Source: an uncultured Pseudomonadota bacterium (GTDB taxonomy: Bacteria; Myxococcota_A; UBA796; SXON01). Taken from it: a stretch of DNA of 64,000 nucleotides. The notes beneath the pieces are model-generated. The model was not told the origin of the DNA. It ran no database searches and was given only the letters and a program-made list of their open reading frames with translations. The position numbers and the translations under genes were made by a program. Position 1 is the first letter of the stretch. Every line of letters starts with the position of its first letter. Below, piece after piece: positions 9,320 through 17,681 of this stretch. The stretch covers positions 1 through 64,000 of the forward strand of contig CAIUMM010000102.1 in NCBI GenBank assembly GCA_903900265.1. The letters run 5' to 3'.

Positions 9320-11765
9320 ATCGCCTCGTCCCGACCGCGCTCAACGCGAGGAGCAGGCCCAACCAAGCCGCCGTCCCGCTGCCGCTCGCGCATCCACAAC
9401 CTCCGCGCTCGGGGCGGGCGGGATCCTGCAGGTCGGGATCGGCGGCGTCACAGGGAAGGTCCGCGCCGTCGCAGTCCTGATCGACGCCGTCCCCGCAGGT
9501 CTCGGGCAAGCTCGGCGACCGCGCCGGATCAGCGTCGTCGCAGTCGGTCGCGCAGGTCGCGCCGTCCCCGTCGGCGTCCTCGCCGGTGCACTCGCCCGAC
9601 GCGTCCCCGAGCTGGTAATCCCAGATGCCGCGCCCGTAGGTGCCGAAGCGGATGGTGTTCTCGGCGCTGAGCGCTTCGGCGCTCCAATAGACGGTGATCG
9701 GGGCTTCGGCGCCGGTGATGTCCTCCCACGCCGCAGCGCCCGGGGCTCGCATGTAGGCCGCGGTGTCGGTGCCCGCGAACACCGTGCCGTCTGCGGCCTC
9801 AGCGAGGGCGTAGACCATCGTCGACGGCAGGCCGTCGCCCCACGGCTCCCAGGTCTGGCCACCGTCGGAGGTGCGATAAACGCCCGGTCCGGAGTACCCG
9901 GAGCCGCCGACATACGCGATGTCCACGCTGCGCTTGGACGCGACCAACGCGCTGCCGTAGAAGTAGTGGGACGCGGGACCGCCGCCGCTGGCGCGATCCC
10001 AGCTCTCGGCGTGGTCCCTCGACACAAAGAGCGCGCCGTCGCTGGCCGCGCCGTACACCCGGCTTGGGTCCACGGGGGAGAACGCGAGCGCGGAGAGGTA
10101 GTTGCCGTTGCGTCCGAAGGCCTGCGAACCGACCTGCTCCACCTGCCACTGCGACCCGTCGTGGACGTAACGGTACAGGTGGGACGCCGCGAAGTAGAGG
10201 TCGTCCGGCGATTCGGGATCGGCGGCGATGGCGGGAAGCCAGCCGTAGGTCTCGCCTTCCGGGAAGTCGAGGTAGGTCTCGACCCGCGGCGCGCGCTCGT
10301 TCTTGGTGACCAGCACAAAGCCAGGGTAGACGCTGAACACCCGCCGATGGGTGCCGTCGCCGGAGGTCAGATGCCCGTAGTCGCCCGACAGCACCTGCGT
10401 GAAGTCCCACGCGTCGTCGGTGTTGCCGACGCCGTTGGTCATCTGGAAGCCTTGGTCCTGAGCGCCCGCGGCGATGTGCGTGGGATCGGCCGAGGAGGTC
10501 AGCGTGGAGTAGTACTGGCTGACGCGGATGCCGGTCGTCGTCAGGTTCGAGACCGACCCCAGCGCATCGTGGGAAACATAGACGCCACCATGGCAGTTGA
10601 CGTACCAGTCCTCGCCGCCGAGGCCGTCGGGCAGGACGTCGATGCCCATGATGTCGGCGTGCAGGTAGACGTCCGGATCGGCGTAGTAGTCGCCCCAGCC
10701 GTTCTGATGGGCAAAGCTGCCTCCCCCATCGCGGCTCACCCACAGCTCCACGCCGCCGTAGGCCACGAGGTCGGGGTCCACCGTCGACACGTTGAGCTCT
10801 CCCCAGTAATCGGCGATGTCCGCCAACATCGCCCAGCTAGCGCCGCCATCGTCGGACCGGTAGAGCGTGACTGCGCTGCCATAGTCGGACTGCGCGGCGT
10901 AGAGTCGCAGCGGGTCGGAGCCGGCGCCGATGAGCTCCCCGTTGGAGCGCCCTGAGCCGGTAGAGCCCAGCTCCGTCCAGCTCGCGCCGTCGTCCTCGCT
11001 GACGCGCACGGCGTCGCCGTCCAACAGGTAGAGCGCGCCGTCGCCAGAGACCCAGACGTCTCCTGCGTGACCGCCGAGCGACCACACGTTTTCAAAGCTG
11101 CGCCCGCCGTCGTCCGAGCGGTAGAGCGCGTAGCTCGTGCCGTCGCTGCCGAGGAGGAACACCGCGCGGTCGGGGGCGACGATCACGCGACGGATGCTGT
11201 AAAGTGGGGCGGGCAAACTCACGTCTTCCCACGTCGCGCCGTCGTCGGTGCTGCGGTGGATGCGCCCCCCGTTGGTCACCGCGACCACGACGTCGGGATC
11301 GCCCGCGGCGTCTCCGGGCAACACCGCGAGGCTGTGGGCGCCGCCGTACAGGTTGTCGCCGATCGGCTGCCAGTCGCCGCCTTCGGGCGAACCTTTCCAG
11401 ATTCCGCCTAAATCGCTGCCGGCGTACAACGCGAGGCCGTCGGTCGAGCGACGAACTACGTGCATGCTACCTGCCTGATTCCAAGAGCCGTGCTCGACCC
11501 AGCGCGGTTCGACGCCGCGTCCGCCTCGCCCTGCGAGGGCGTTGCGCTTGTCGATCTGGCGCTGGCCGTTGGCAGCTTCGATGGCGCGCCAGTTTACGTC
11601 CGGCCCGTGGCGGTGCAGCGCCTCAATCCACGCGCGACGGCCTGCGTTGCTGCGCTCCTCGGCGTCTTCGTCGAGGTCGTGCCCGGTCGGTCTCGGGAGC
11701 GCGCGGGGGGCCTCGGGAGCAACCGGGACCGATGGCGACGCGCAGGAGAGCAACAGGAGCAGCAT
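9300..11765 (-). CDS. Large exported Asp-box (BNR-like) beta-propeller protein with MopE-like repeats and MYXO-CTERM anchor
   Basis: The 821-residue protein starts with a lipobox-like leader (LLLLLSC). About seven Asp-box motifs of the SxDGGxSW type (RSTDDGATWEDV, RSDDGGRSFENV, SEDDGASWTEL, RSDDGGASWAML, TSDGGQTWEPW) span residues 150-700, indicating sialidase/sortilin-like beta-propeller blades. Near residue 740 come Asp/Cys-rich segments (EDADGDGATCATDCDDAD and DGVDQDCDGADLPC) like the metal-binding repeats of MopE-type proteins. The tail GCGCASGSG, a hydrophobic helix and a Arg-rich end form a MYXO-CTERM sorting signal, which in Myxococcota is linked to myxosortase processing and surface display. 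No enzymatic residues are evident, so it may be a binding or adhesion protein. Confidence 0.85.
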   Translation of the reverse strand: MLLLLLSCASPSVPVAPEAPRALPRPTGHDLDEDAEERSNAGRRAWIEALHRHGPDVNWRAIEAANGQRQIDKRNALAGRGGRGVEPRWVEHGSWNQAGSMHVVRRSTDGLALYAGSDLGGIWKGSPEGGDWQPIGDNLYGGAHSLAVLPGDAAGDPDVVVAVTNGGRIHRSTDDGATWEDVSLPAPLYSIRRVIVAPDRAVFLLGSDGTSYALYRSDDGGRSFENVWSLGGHAGDVWVSGDGALYLLDGDAVRVSEDDGASWTELGSTGSGRSNGELIGAGSDPLRLYAAQSDYGSAVTLYRSDDGGASWAMLADIADYWGELNVSTVDPDLVAYGGVELWVSRDGGGSFAHQNGWGDYYADPDVYLHADIMGIDVLPDGLGGEDWYVNCHGGVYVSHDALGSVSNLTTTGIRVSQYYSTLTSSADPTHIAAGAQDQGFQMTNGVGNTDDAWDFTQVLSGDYGHLTSGDGTHRRVFSVYPGFVLVTKNERAPRVETYLDFPEGETYGWLPAIAADPESPDDLYFAASHLYRYVHDGSQWQVEQVGSQAFGRNGNYLSALAFSPVDPSRVYGAASDGALFVSRDHAESWDRASGGGPASHYFYGSALVASKRSVDIAYVGGSGYSGPGVYRTSDGGQTWEPWGDGLPSTMVYALAEAADGTVFAGTDTAAYMRAPGAAAWEDITGAEAPITVYWSAEALSAENTIRFGTYGRGIWDYQLGDASGECTGEDADGDGATCATDCDDADPARSPSLPETCGDGVDQDCDGADLPCDAADPDLQDPARPERGGCGCASGSGTAAWLGLLLALSAVGTRRSTARGR

Positions 11766-11787
11766 GGCGTAGCGCTAACCCGGGGGG

Positions 11788-11847
11788 AGGGGTCAGGTTG
11801 TTACCATTACACTTTCCGGAAAGTGTAATGGTAACAACCTGACCCCT
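11788..11847. repeat. Perfect 60-bp palindrome, copy 1 (REP/MITE-like)
   Basis: Thirty-base arms pair perfectly around a central TTCCGGAA with no loop. The ends read AGGGGTCAGGTTGTTACC and its complement. A second copy at 12523-12584 differs at very few positions. The outer GGGGTCAGG/GGTGTCAGG ends resemble REP-type elements mobilised in trans by REP-associated tyrosine transposases (inference from memory of such ends). It lies between the starts of the Asp-box gene and the end of the Spy-like gene and could form a hairpin in RNA. Confidence 0.9.
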
Positions 11848-11859
11848 ATTAAAAGGCAG

Positions 11860-12336
11860 TTACTCCCGTTCGCCGCGCCCCTCACCCTCGTGACGATCAT
11901 GACCCTTCCCGCGCCGCTCGCCCTCGTCCTCGTCGTCGCGACGGCCGTGATCTTCATCCCCGCCGCACGCCATCGCCGCGGCACGCGCGGCCTGCTCCGG
12001 GGTGAGCACCTTTCGGCACGCGATCATCTCGTCGACCGTGTTCTTCCGCAGCTCCGCGCTCGCGGCGTTCAGCGCGTCTACGGCCTTGTTGATCGCCTTT
12101 TCGTCGAGCGTCGCGGACGTAAAGTCGTGCTCGATCTCTAGGCGCGCGGTGGCGATGCGAGCTTTGATTGCGATGCGCGCGCTGCTAGCACGGAAGTGGA
12201 GGTCGGCCATCTGGGACTTCTGCGCGTCGGTCAAACCCATCTCGGGGTTCATCATCGGGCAGGAAGCGCCGTGATCCTCGGCGTGGGCGGGGGGGCTTTG
12301 AAGAGCGAAAGCGAACAAGAGCGGGGCGAGGAACAT
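11860..12336 (-). CDS. Spy/CpxP-family periplasmic protein with His/Asp/Glu-rich tail
   Basis: The 158-residue precursor has a signal peptide (residues 1-19, ending AHA) and two LTxxQ motifs, LTDAQ near residue 35 and LTPEQ near residue 112. The helical stretch between them is typical of the Spy/CpxP/CnrX family. Such proteins act in the periplasm as chaperones or metal-stress sensors. The last 35 residues are extremely charged (DHGRR, DDEDEGER, HDRHEGEGR) and could bind metal. GGAG lies five bases before the ATG. Palindromic repeats flank the gene on both sides. Whether it is a chaperone or metal-related cannot be decided from sequence. Confidence 0.8.
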   Translation of the reverse strand: MFLAPLLFAFALQSPPAHAEDHGASCPMMNPEMGLTDAQKSQMADLHFRASSARIAIKARIATARLEIEHDFTSATLDEKAINKAVDALNAASAELRKNTVDEMIACRKVLTPEQAARAAAMACGGDEDHGRRDDEDEGERRGKGHDRHEGEGRGERE

Positions 12337-12522
12337 GAAAACTCCAAAGTTGGGTAGAAGCGCGCGCAGCGTATCCGACCGAAGGGGCGCAGCGGAGAAG
12401 CACGCAAGGTCGATGCCAAAGGGAGACTTGTGAAAAGGCAGGCATGGTGCGGATCGTGCGGGGGGCGCCGTGTGTGAATGGGCGCGGCGGCGCGATGGCT
12501 GGGGGGTTTCACCCGCAGCCGG

Positions 12523-12584
12523 TAGGTGTCAGGTTGTTACCATTATACTTTCCGGAAAGTGTAATGGTAACAACCTGACACCTA
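12523..12584. repeat. 62-bp palindrome, copy 2 (REP/MITE-like), also a possible terminator
   Basis: The arms are identical to copy 1 except for the outer GGTG in place of GGGG and one T/C change that leaves a single G-T pair. The centre is again TTCCGGAA. On the plus strand the right arm runs directly into TTTTTT, so the transcript could act as an intrinsic terminator for plus-strand transcription. Its edge supplies the TAG stop codon of the minus-strand alpha/beta hydrolase gene at 12582-12584. Confidence 0.9.
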
Positions 12585-13277
12585 TTTTTTAGTAGTACAA
12601 AAGCCCACAATATTTTCCACCACCCCCGCCGCCCCCGTCCAGGCCAGCGCATGCGCACCCGGCAGATCCGCGTAGGCCCCGCCGAGTTGCCGTGCCAACC
12701 GGCGACCGACCGAGGGCGGCAAGAAGCGGTCCTCCCGCCCCCAAAGGCACAGCGTCGGCACCCCCCGCGCGCGGATGGCCGCGCGCATCCTCCGCTGCTC
12801 GCGCACGCGCAATGTGCGCGCCACCGCGATCATCCGACCCGCAACGCCCGGCTCCCGCGGGAACGCACGCGCAAGCTCCCCGGTCGGATCCGCCGTACGC
12901 AAAAACAACTGCCCGCCGCTCGCATCGTAGGCGCCCCACGAAAACGGCCGATGCGCCGCCCAGCGACTCGGCAACCACGCCGCGCCCAGCGCGGTCGACA
13001 TCAGCACGAGACGACCGGCGCGACCTTCGGCGGCCAGCGCCGCGGCGAGCACCCCGCCGAAGTCCACGCCCACCACACAGACATCCGGCCCCGCAAGATC
13101 GCGCAGCGGCTGAAGAAAGCCCTCGATTGACCTGGGCATCGCGGCCCCAGTGCCTACAAAGCCCGCTCCCGAAGCCCCAAAACCGATCAGGTCCGGGGCC
13201 ACAACACGCCCGGGAAGCGCGAGCCGCTCCCAATAGCGCCCGCCGGTCGGAAGCCCGTGCAACAGGAGGAAGCGCAC
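12582..13277 (-). CDS. Alpha/beta-fold hydrolase with aspartate in the nucleophile elbow
   Basis: The 231-residue protein has the alpha/beta hydrolase order: LLLHGLPTGGRYW (oxyanion region), APDLIGFG, the nucleophile elbow VGVDFGG with Asp at the catalytic position, CLWGREDRF (acid) and GAHALAW (His). Asp in place of Ser is typical of haloalkane dehalogenases and epoxide hydrolases, so C-X or epoxide hydrolysis is more likely than ester cleavage; the substrate is unknown. The start is GTG, two bases after the stop of the RlmI-like gene, so the two form an operon. The final TTKK residues and stop lie at or inside palindrome copy 2, suggesting the repeat inserted at the 3' end and rebuilt it. 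Confidence 0.8.
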   Translation of the reverse strand: MRFLLLHGLPTGGRYWERLALPGRVVAPDLIGFGASGAGFVGTGAAMPRSIEGFLQPLRDLAGPDVCVVGVDFGGVLAAALAAEGRAGRLVLMSTALGAAWLPSRWAAHRPFSWGAYDASGGQLFLRTADPTGELARAFPREPGVAGRMIAVARTLRVREQRRMRAAIRARGVPTLCLWGREDRFLPPSVGRRLARQLGGAYADLPGAHALAWTGAAGVVENIVGFCTTKK

Positions 13278-13279
13278 CC

Positions 13280-14440
13280 CTACGGCAGCGCCAGCACGAG
13301 GTGCTTGAGGTACTCGGTCTCCGGCACCGCCGGCAGCACCGGATGGTCCGCCGCTTGTCCGCCACGACGAACGCGCACAAAGCGCCGGCCCGCCGCGCGC
13401 ACGCCGGTGTACACCGCCTCTTCAAAGCGGTCCCATGGCACATGGTGCGAGCAGGAAGAGCTGAACAGCAGACCTCCGGGGGCGACCAGCATCGCGCCCA
13501 ACTGATTCACCTGCTTGTATGCCCCAAGTGCTTGTCCAGCCGACTTGCGATTCTTCGCGAACGCAGGCGGATCCACGCACACCACGTCGTAGCGCACACC
13601 CGCCTCTACCTGCGCGCGCAGCCACTCCTTGCAGTCCGCGGTCTCGACCTTCAGCCGGTCCGCGACCCCGTTCAGCTCCGCGTTCGCGCGGATCTGGGCG
13701 CACGCAGGCGCAGAGACGTCCACGGCGGTCGCCTCTTTCGCGCCGTGGGTGAGCGCGGTCAGCGCCCAGCCTCCCAGATGCGCGTACAGGTCCAGAACGC
13801 GCGCGCCCCGCACCCGTTCGGCCATCCACGCGCGGTTCTCGGCCTGATCAAAGAAGAACCCCGTCTTCTGTCCCCCGACCAGATCCGCGGCGTAGCGCAC
13901 GCCGTTCTCAGTAAACGGCGCACGATCGGGCACCTCGCCCCACCAAACGTGGGCCTCACCGCCGAGCCCTTCGTGCGCCCGCACCGCGATGTCGTCGCGA
14001 CGCACAACGCCCTTCGGGTGAAAAACTTCTTCGATCGCCGCTCGGACCATGTCCGCGCGACAGTCTACGCCCAACGCGGTGATCTGCACGACCAGCACAT
14101 CGTCGTAGCGATCGATGATCAGCCCGCCAAGGTTGTCGGCCTCGCCCGCGCAGACGCGAAGTGCGGTGCGGCCCGGAAAGATGCGCTCGCGCAGCGCCGC
14201 AGCGTCACGGAGCCGCTCCAGCCAAAACCCCGGCTTGTCGATGTCGGCGCGCGTGCGCGTCATCAACCGCAAGGTGATCAGCGAGCGCGGATTGGCGTAG
14301 GCATGGCCATAAAACTTGCCATGGGGGTCGGTGACGACGACCTGCTCGCCGGGCACAAGCTGCGCTACGGGCGGGTCGAGGACGTCATTTGCGAAGATCC
14401 AGGGGTGTCCAGGCCGGACACGGGCGACAACGGTACGCAT
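13280..14440 (-). CDS. rlmI: Class I SAM-dependent rRNA methyltransferase, RlmI-like
   Basis: The 386-residue protein starts with a PUA-like domain (GHPWIFANDV, GEQVVVTDPHGKFYGHAYAN), a RlmI/RlmO-type feature, followed by a Rossmann methyltransferase: QKTGFFFDQAENR, VLDLYAHLGGWAL (motif I, AdoMet binding), VVCVDPPAFAK (motif IV) and LFSSSCSHHV. RlmI of E. coli forms m5C1962 in 23S rRNA; the catalytic Cys would be the one in SSSCSHH. The exact rRNA target here is inferred from the family. It is the first gene of a two-gene minus-strand operon with the hydrolase and is divergent from the yihY-like gene, with 22 bases between starts. Confidence 0.9.
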   Translation of the reverse strand: MRTVVARVRPGHPWIFANDVLDPPVAQLVPGEQVVVTDPHGKFYGHAYANPRSLITLRLMTRTRADIDKPGFWLERLRDAAALRERIFPGRTALRVCAGEADNLGGLIIDRYDDVLVVQITALGVDCRADMVRAAIEEVFHPKGVVRRDDIAVRAHEGLGGEAHVWWGEVPDRAPFTENGVRYAADLVGGQKTGFFFDQAENRAWMAERVRGARVLDLYAHLGGWALTALTHGAKEATAVDVSAPACAQIRANAELNGVADRLKVETADCKEWLRAQVEAGVRYDVVCVDPPAFAKNRKSAGQALGAYKQVNQLGAMLVAPGGLLFSSSCSHHVPWDRFEEAVYTGVRAAGRRFVRVRRGGQAADHPVLPAVPETEYLKHLVLALP

Positions 14441-14462
14441 CTGCGGGCGTTATCCTGCTGGA

Positions 14463-15716
14463 GTGACTGAACGACTCGATCGTCTCCTCCGCTGGGCTAC
14501 GCCGCGCGTTCCCGGGCTGCAGGCCCGGCGCGCGATCTACCTCTGCGCTGCGTTTCTCCGCGAGGCCGTCCGCGACCAGATCCCCGTACGCGCCGCCACC
14601 TTGTCGTTCTGGACGCTGAGCGCGATCGTGCCCGTGCTCGTGGTCGTCGCGAGCTTGAGCCGGCCTTTCGGTCTGGGAGACTCGGTCTACAAGAGCGTAC
14701 TGTCCGCCTTCCTCGCGGGCTCTGTCAACGAGGTGGGCGCCCAACTCGACGTGTGGACGAGCGCCGTCGACTTCGGGAAGCTGGGCGTAGTCGGTGTGCT
14801 CGGCGTGCTGCTCACCAGCTCCCGCATCTATTTTTCGGTCGAGGACGCCTACAACACGCTCTGGAACACCCGCCCGCGTCGCGCGTGGACCTCGCGGTTC
14901 ATTCAGTACTACACCACGCTCACGCTCGCGCCGCTGCTAATCGCGTGGGGCTTTCACTACTCCACCATCGTCGACGCCGAGCTGGGCCGAAACTGGACCG
15001 GCTTGGCGATGCCGGTGATCATCACCACCGTCGCGTTCGTCGGCGGCATCCGCACGCTCCCCGACACCGAGGTGCGCTGGAGCGCTGCTTTCCTCGGCGG
15101 GTTTGTGTCGGCGACCGCCTTTGAGATCGCGAAGATCGCCTTCAACGCCTACGTCACGCTCTTCGGAGCGGGGGACACCGCGGCGCGCATCTACGGCGCG
15201 ATCTGGTTGGTCCCGGTCTCGTTGCTGTGGCTGTATACGCTCTGGATGATCGTGCTCTTTGGCGTAGAGCTCGCCTACGTGTTCCAACGCCGCGAAGACC
15301 TCATCGACCAAGAACTGCGGCGCCTCGAGGGCGAGCGCGGTGCGCGCCGCCACGCCGACGCCCTATTCGGCGTTCAATGCCTGATGGTGGTCGCCGAGCG
15401 CTACGCGGCAGGTCTGGGACCCAGCCCGGAGCCGATGGTGACCCGCTGCCTGCACTCAGAGCCGCAGTACGTGCAGAGCGCGCTGGAGACGCTGGAGGCC
15501 GTCGGCATCCTCGGCCAGTCTGCAAATGGATATTTACCTGCGTTGCCCCTGGATTCCCTCACGGTGCGTGAGGTGATTCAGCGCTACCGGTTGGAGACCC
15601 GCCCCTCGATGTCTGAGGACGCGCCCGGCGCCGATCTGCTCTCTGAGCTGCTCCGCCCCGGGGTCTCCGACCTGGATCAGCCCGTCGCATCGCTGATCCG
15701 GACGGGCATGACATGA
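14463..15716 (+). CDS. YihY/BrkB-family inner-membrane protein with C-terminal winged-helix-like extension
   Basis: The 417-residue protein contains a YihY/UPF0761 core of about six membrane segments between residues 40 and 285, including RAATLSFWTLSAIVPVLVVV, an AYNTLWN segment and the conserved end IYGAIWLVPVSLLWLYTLW. This family was once misnamed RNase BN; its role is not settled. After residue 290 a soluble part resembles the winged-helix tail of some members (SALETLEAVGILGQSANGY). The start is most likely GTG 14463; the open frame upstream is antisense to the methyltransferase. The TGA overlaps the ATG of the transglycosylase gene (ATGA), suggesting coupling of an envelope operon. Confidence 0.85.
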   Translation: MTERLDRLLRWATPRVPGLQARRAIYLCAAFLREAVRDQIPVRAATLSFWTLSAIVPVLVVVASLSRPFGLGDSVYKSVLSAFLAGSVNEVGAQLDVWTSAVDFGKLGVVGVLGVLLTSSRIYFSVEDAYNTLWNTRPRRAWTSRFIQYYTTLTLAPLLIAWGFHYSTIVDAELGRNWTGLAMPVIITTVAFVGGIRTLPDTEVRWSAAFLGGFVSATAFEIAKIAFNAYVTLFGAGDTAARIYGAIWLVPVSLLWLYTLWMIVLFGVELAYVFQRREDLIDQELRRLEGERGARRHADALFGVQCLMVVAERYAAGLGPSPEPMVTRCLHSEPQYVQSALETLEAVGILGQSANGYLPALPLDSLTVREVIQRYRLETRPSMSEDAPGADLLSELLRPGVSDLDQPVASLIRTGMT

Positions 15717-17236
15717 CCCGGCGCGGCGTCGCGCTCGCGGGACTGGCGACGGCCTCGATGCTCAGTGGGATCACCGCCGCAGGAGCGCCGATGCTCGGTG
15801 TGGCGGCCGCAAAGGAGCGCGGCATTACCGTCGAAAGCGCAGGTTGGTGCGCCACAGGCGTGTGCGCGCACGGGTTGAGCGCCCCAGCGATGCATGGGCT
15901 CAATGCCCAGCACGTCGCCGTCGATTGGAACGGCAGCGTTCGCGTTGTCGGGGCGCGCATTTCGCTCGCCCGCACAACGCCCGAGTCGACAGCGGGCCCC
16001 AACGCGGCCGTCGCCGTTCCCGCTTGGTTGGGCCCCGTGCACGTCGAAGGCCTCACCGTAGAAGGTGCCCCGCTCCCCGAGTTGTCCGGCGAAGTTTGGC
16101 CGGTGCGTCACCTGACCGGCGAAGGCGTAACCATCGACGACGACGTCGCGGACGCCGACGTTTCGTCCCCGTGGGGCCCATTGCACGTGCGCGTGCAGCC
16201 CGCGCCATCGGGCCACGGCTACGCGGTGACCGCGACGTCTACAGGACTCTCGGTGCCGGCGACGCTGTTGGGCGAGGCGTTCACGCTCGCGGACGTCGGG
16301 GCGGTGGGGACCTGGTCCGACGGGGCCTGGGAGGGCGCGGTCAGCGCCGGCGCGTTGCAGGTGCCAGCGCGGGTCGTGCCCGAGGCGGGCGGCGGCGTCG
16401 CCCGGCTGACCTTGACGGACGTGCCGGTCAGCACCTTGATCGAAGCCCTCGCCCCAGTGGTGCCCGAGGTCCGCCACGCGCATGTGCTGGGCGTCGCGAG
16501 CGCGCAGGTCACGCTCACCGCAAAAGACGGCGCGATGGATGTGGAGGTGCTCGAGCCCGCGCTCTTCGGCTTCCGAGTGGACGGGCTGGTGGCGGACGGG
16601 CTGCGCTCGAAGTTCAGCTACGCCATCCGAGACGCCAACGGCGCGCCCTCAACGCGCACCGCCGGCCCCGAGGTCGCAGGATGGACCCCACTGCAAGCCT
16701 TCGGCACCCTGTTGCCTGCGGCGGTGATCGCCGCCGAGGACGCCGGGTTCTACAAAAACCCCGGGTATGACCTGCCCAGCATGGTCGACGCTGCGGCCGA
16801 CAATCTCGCGCGCGGCGCGGTGCATCGCGGCGGCAGCACGCTGACCCAGCAGCTCGCCAAGAACCTGTACTTGGACGGCACGCGCACCTACGTACGCAAA
16901 ATCAGGGAGCTGCTCTACGCGGTGGACCTCGAAAATACCATCGGCAAACGCGGCGTCCTCGAGACCTACCTCAACATCGTCGAGTTCGGGCCCGGCCTCT
17001 ACGGCGCGGCCGCAGCGACCGACCGCTACTTCCTGAAGTCTCCCGCGGGGCTGCTCCCCGAAGAAGCCGCTTGGCTGGCGAGCGTCCTGCCCTCCCCACG
17101 ATCGGCGTGGACCGAGCAGTACCAGCGAGACCGGCCGAACACGGCAAAGATCAACGCGATCCTCGACAATATGATCAGCTTGTCCGATCAAGACCGCGAC
17201 GAAGCGAAGGGACGAGCCCTCCGCTTCGTGCACTAA
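15713..17236 (+). CDS. Monofunctional peptidoglycan glycosyltransferase (GT51) with long N-terminal domain
   Basis: The last 200 of 507 residues form a GT51 transglycosylase that polymerises lipid II into glycan strands. Visible motifs are AAEDAGFYKNPG (motif I; catalytic E342), RGGSTLTQQLAKN (II), RKIRELLYAVDLE (III), and ETYLNIVEFGPGLYG (IV). Motif I normally reads EDxxFxxHxG, but here the His is Asn. There is no transpeptidase domain, unlike class A PBPs. Residues 1-20 look like a membrane/signal anchor, and residues 30-290 are a beta-rich, AsmA-like periplasmic region I cannot assign; common MtgA proteins are about 240 residues. Coupled to the upstream yihY-like gene by ATGA. Confidence 0.9.
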   Translation: MTRRGVALAGLATASMLSGITAAGAPMLGVAAAKERGITVESAGWCATGVCAHGLSAPAMHGLNAQHVAVDWNGSVRVVGARISLARTTPESTAGPNAAVAVPAWLGPVHVEGLTVEGAPLPELSGEVWPVRHLTGEGVTIDDDVADADVSSPWGPLHVRVQPAPSGHGYAVTATSTGLSVPATLLGEAFTLADVGAVGTWSDGAWEGAVSAGALQVPARVVPEAGGGVARLTLTDVPVSTLIEALAPVVPEVRHAHVLGVASAQVTLTAKDGAMDVEVLEPALFGFRVDGLVADGLRSKFSYAIRDANGAPSTRTAGPEVAGWTPLQAFGTLLPAAVIAAEDAGFYKNPGYDLPSMVDAAADNLARGAVHRGGSTLTQQLAKNLYLDGTRTYVRKIRELLYAVDLENTIGKRGVLETYLNIVEFGPGLYGAAAATDRYFLKSPAGLLPEEAAWLASVLPSPRSAWTEQYQRDRPNTAKINAILDNMISLSDQDRDEAKGRALRFVH

Positions 17237-17249
17237 AGCACCGACAGGA

Positions 17250-17567
17250 TCAGGCGAGGATCTTCTGCAGCTGCAGCGCGAGCGCGACGTTCGTCGCCTT
17301 CAACTTGCCCATCATGAACAACTGCATCGCGACGCCGGGGTTGTCGAGCAGCTTCTCCCAGTCGGCCTTGGAGACGGTGATGACGCAGCCGGGGGAAGCG
17401 ATCGGACCGACAACGACACCGCCGGGGGCGTTGGTCAGATCGAGCGTCCAGGTGCCCGCACCGGTGATGTCGAACTGGATGCTGTTCTTCACCGACGCCT
17501 GAAGTGCAGGCGTGGAAGCAATCTTTTCGGGAAGGGTCGTCTCAAAAAACTCAGCGGTATCGGCCAC
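17250..17567 (-). CDS. SCP2 sterol/lipid-binding domain protein
   Basis: The 105-residue protein is a stand-alone SCP2 domain, a small lipid-binding fold. It shows the family pattern around SIQFDITGAGTWTLDL, followed by APGGVVVG, CVITVSKADWEKLL and GKLKATNVALALQLQKIL. It has no signal peptide and should be cytoplasmic. The start is GTG 17567 with GGAG six bases upstream. It converges on the GT51 gene with only 13 bases between stops, and is divergent from topA. The ligand is unknown. Confidence 0.9.
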   Translation of the reverse strand: MADTAEFFETTLPEKIASTPALQASVKNSIQFDITGAGTWTLDLTNAPGGVVVGPIASPGCVITVSKADWEKLLDNPGVAMQLFMMGKLKATNVALALQLQKILA

Positions 17568-17681
17568 GGGAACTCCAAGGAGGTGAGCCCCCCTGCTAAC
17601 GCGAATTCGGTGGCTGGATCGCGTCCGTTGCTTGCCGCCACCGAAGCTTGTGGCTACCCCTGCCGCAATCTGAGGTCTTTC

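Noticed and set aside
9261-10955. A 564-codon plus-strand frame opposite the Asp-box gene
   Set aside because: It is antisense shadow of 9300-11765, which has signal peptide, Asp boxes and MYXO-CTERM end.
11788-11847. Palindrome copy 1 as a simple terminator
   Set aside because: It lacks a T-run on either side and has a near-identical second copy, so a repeat explains it better.
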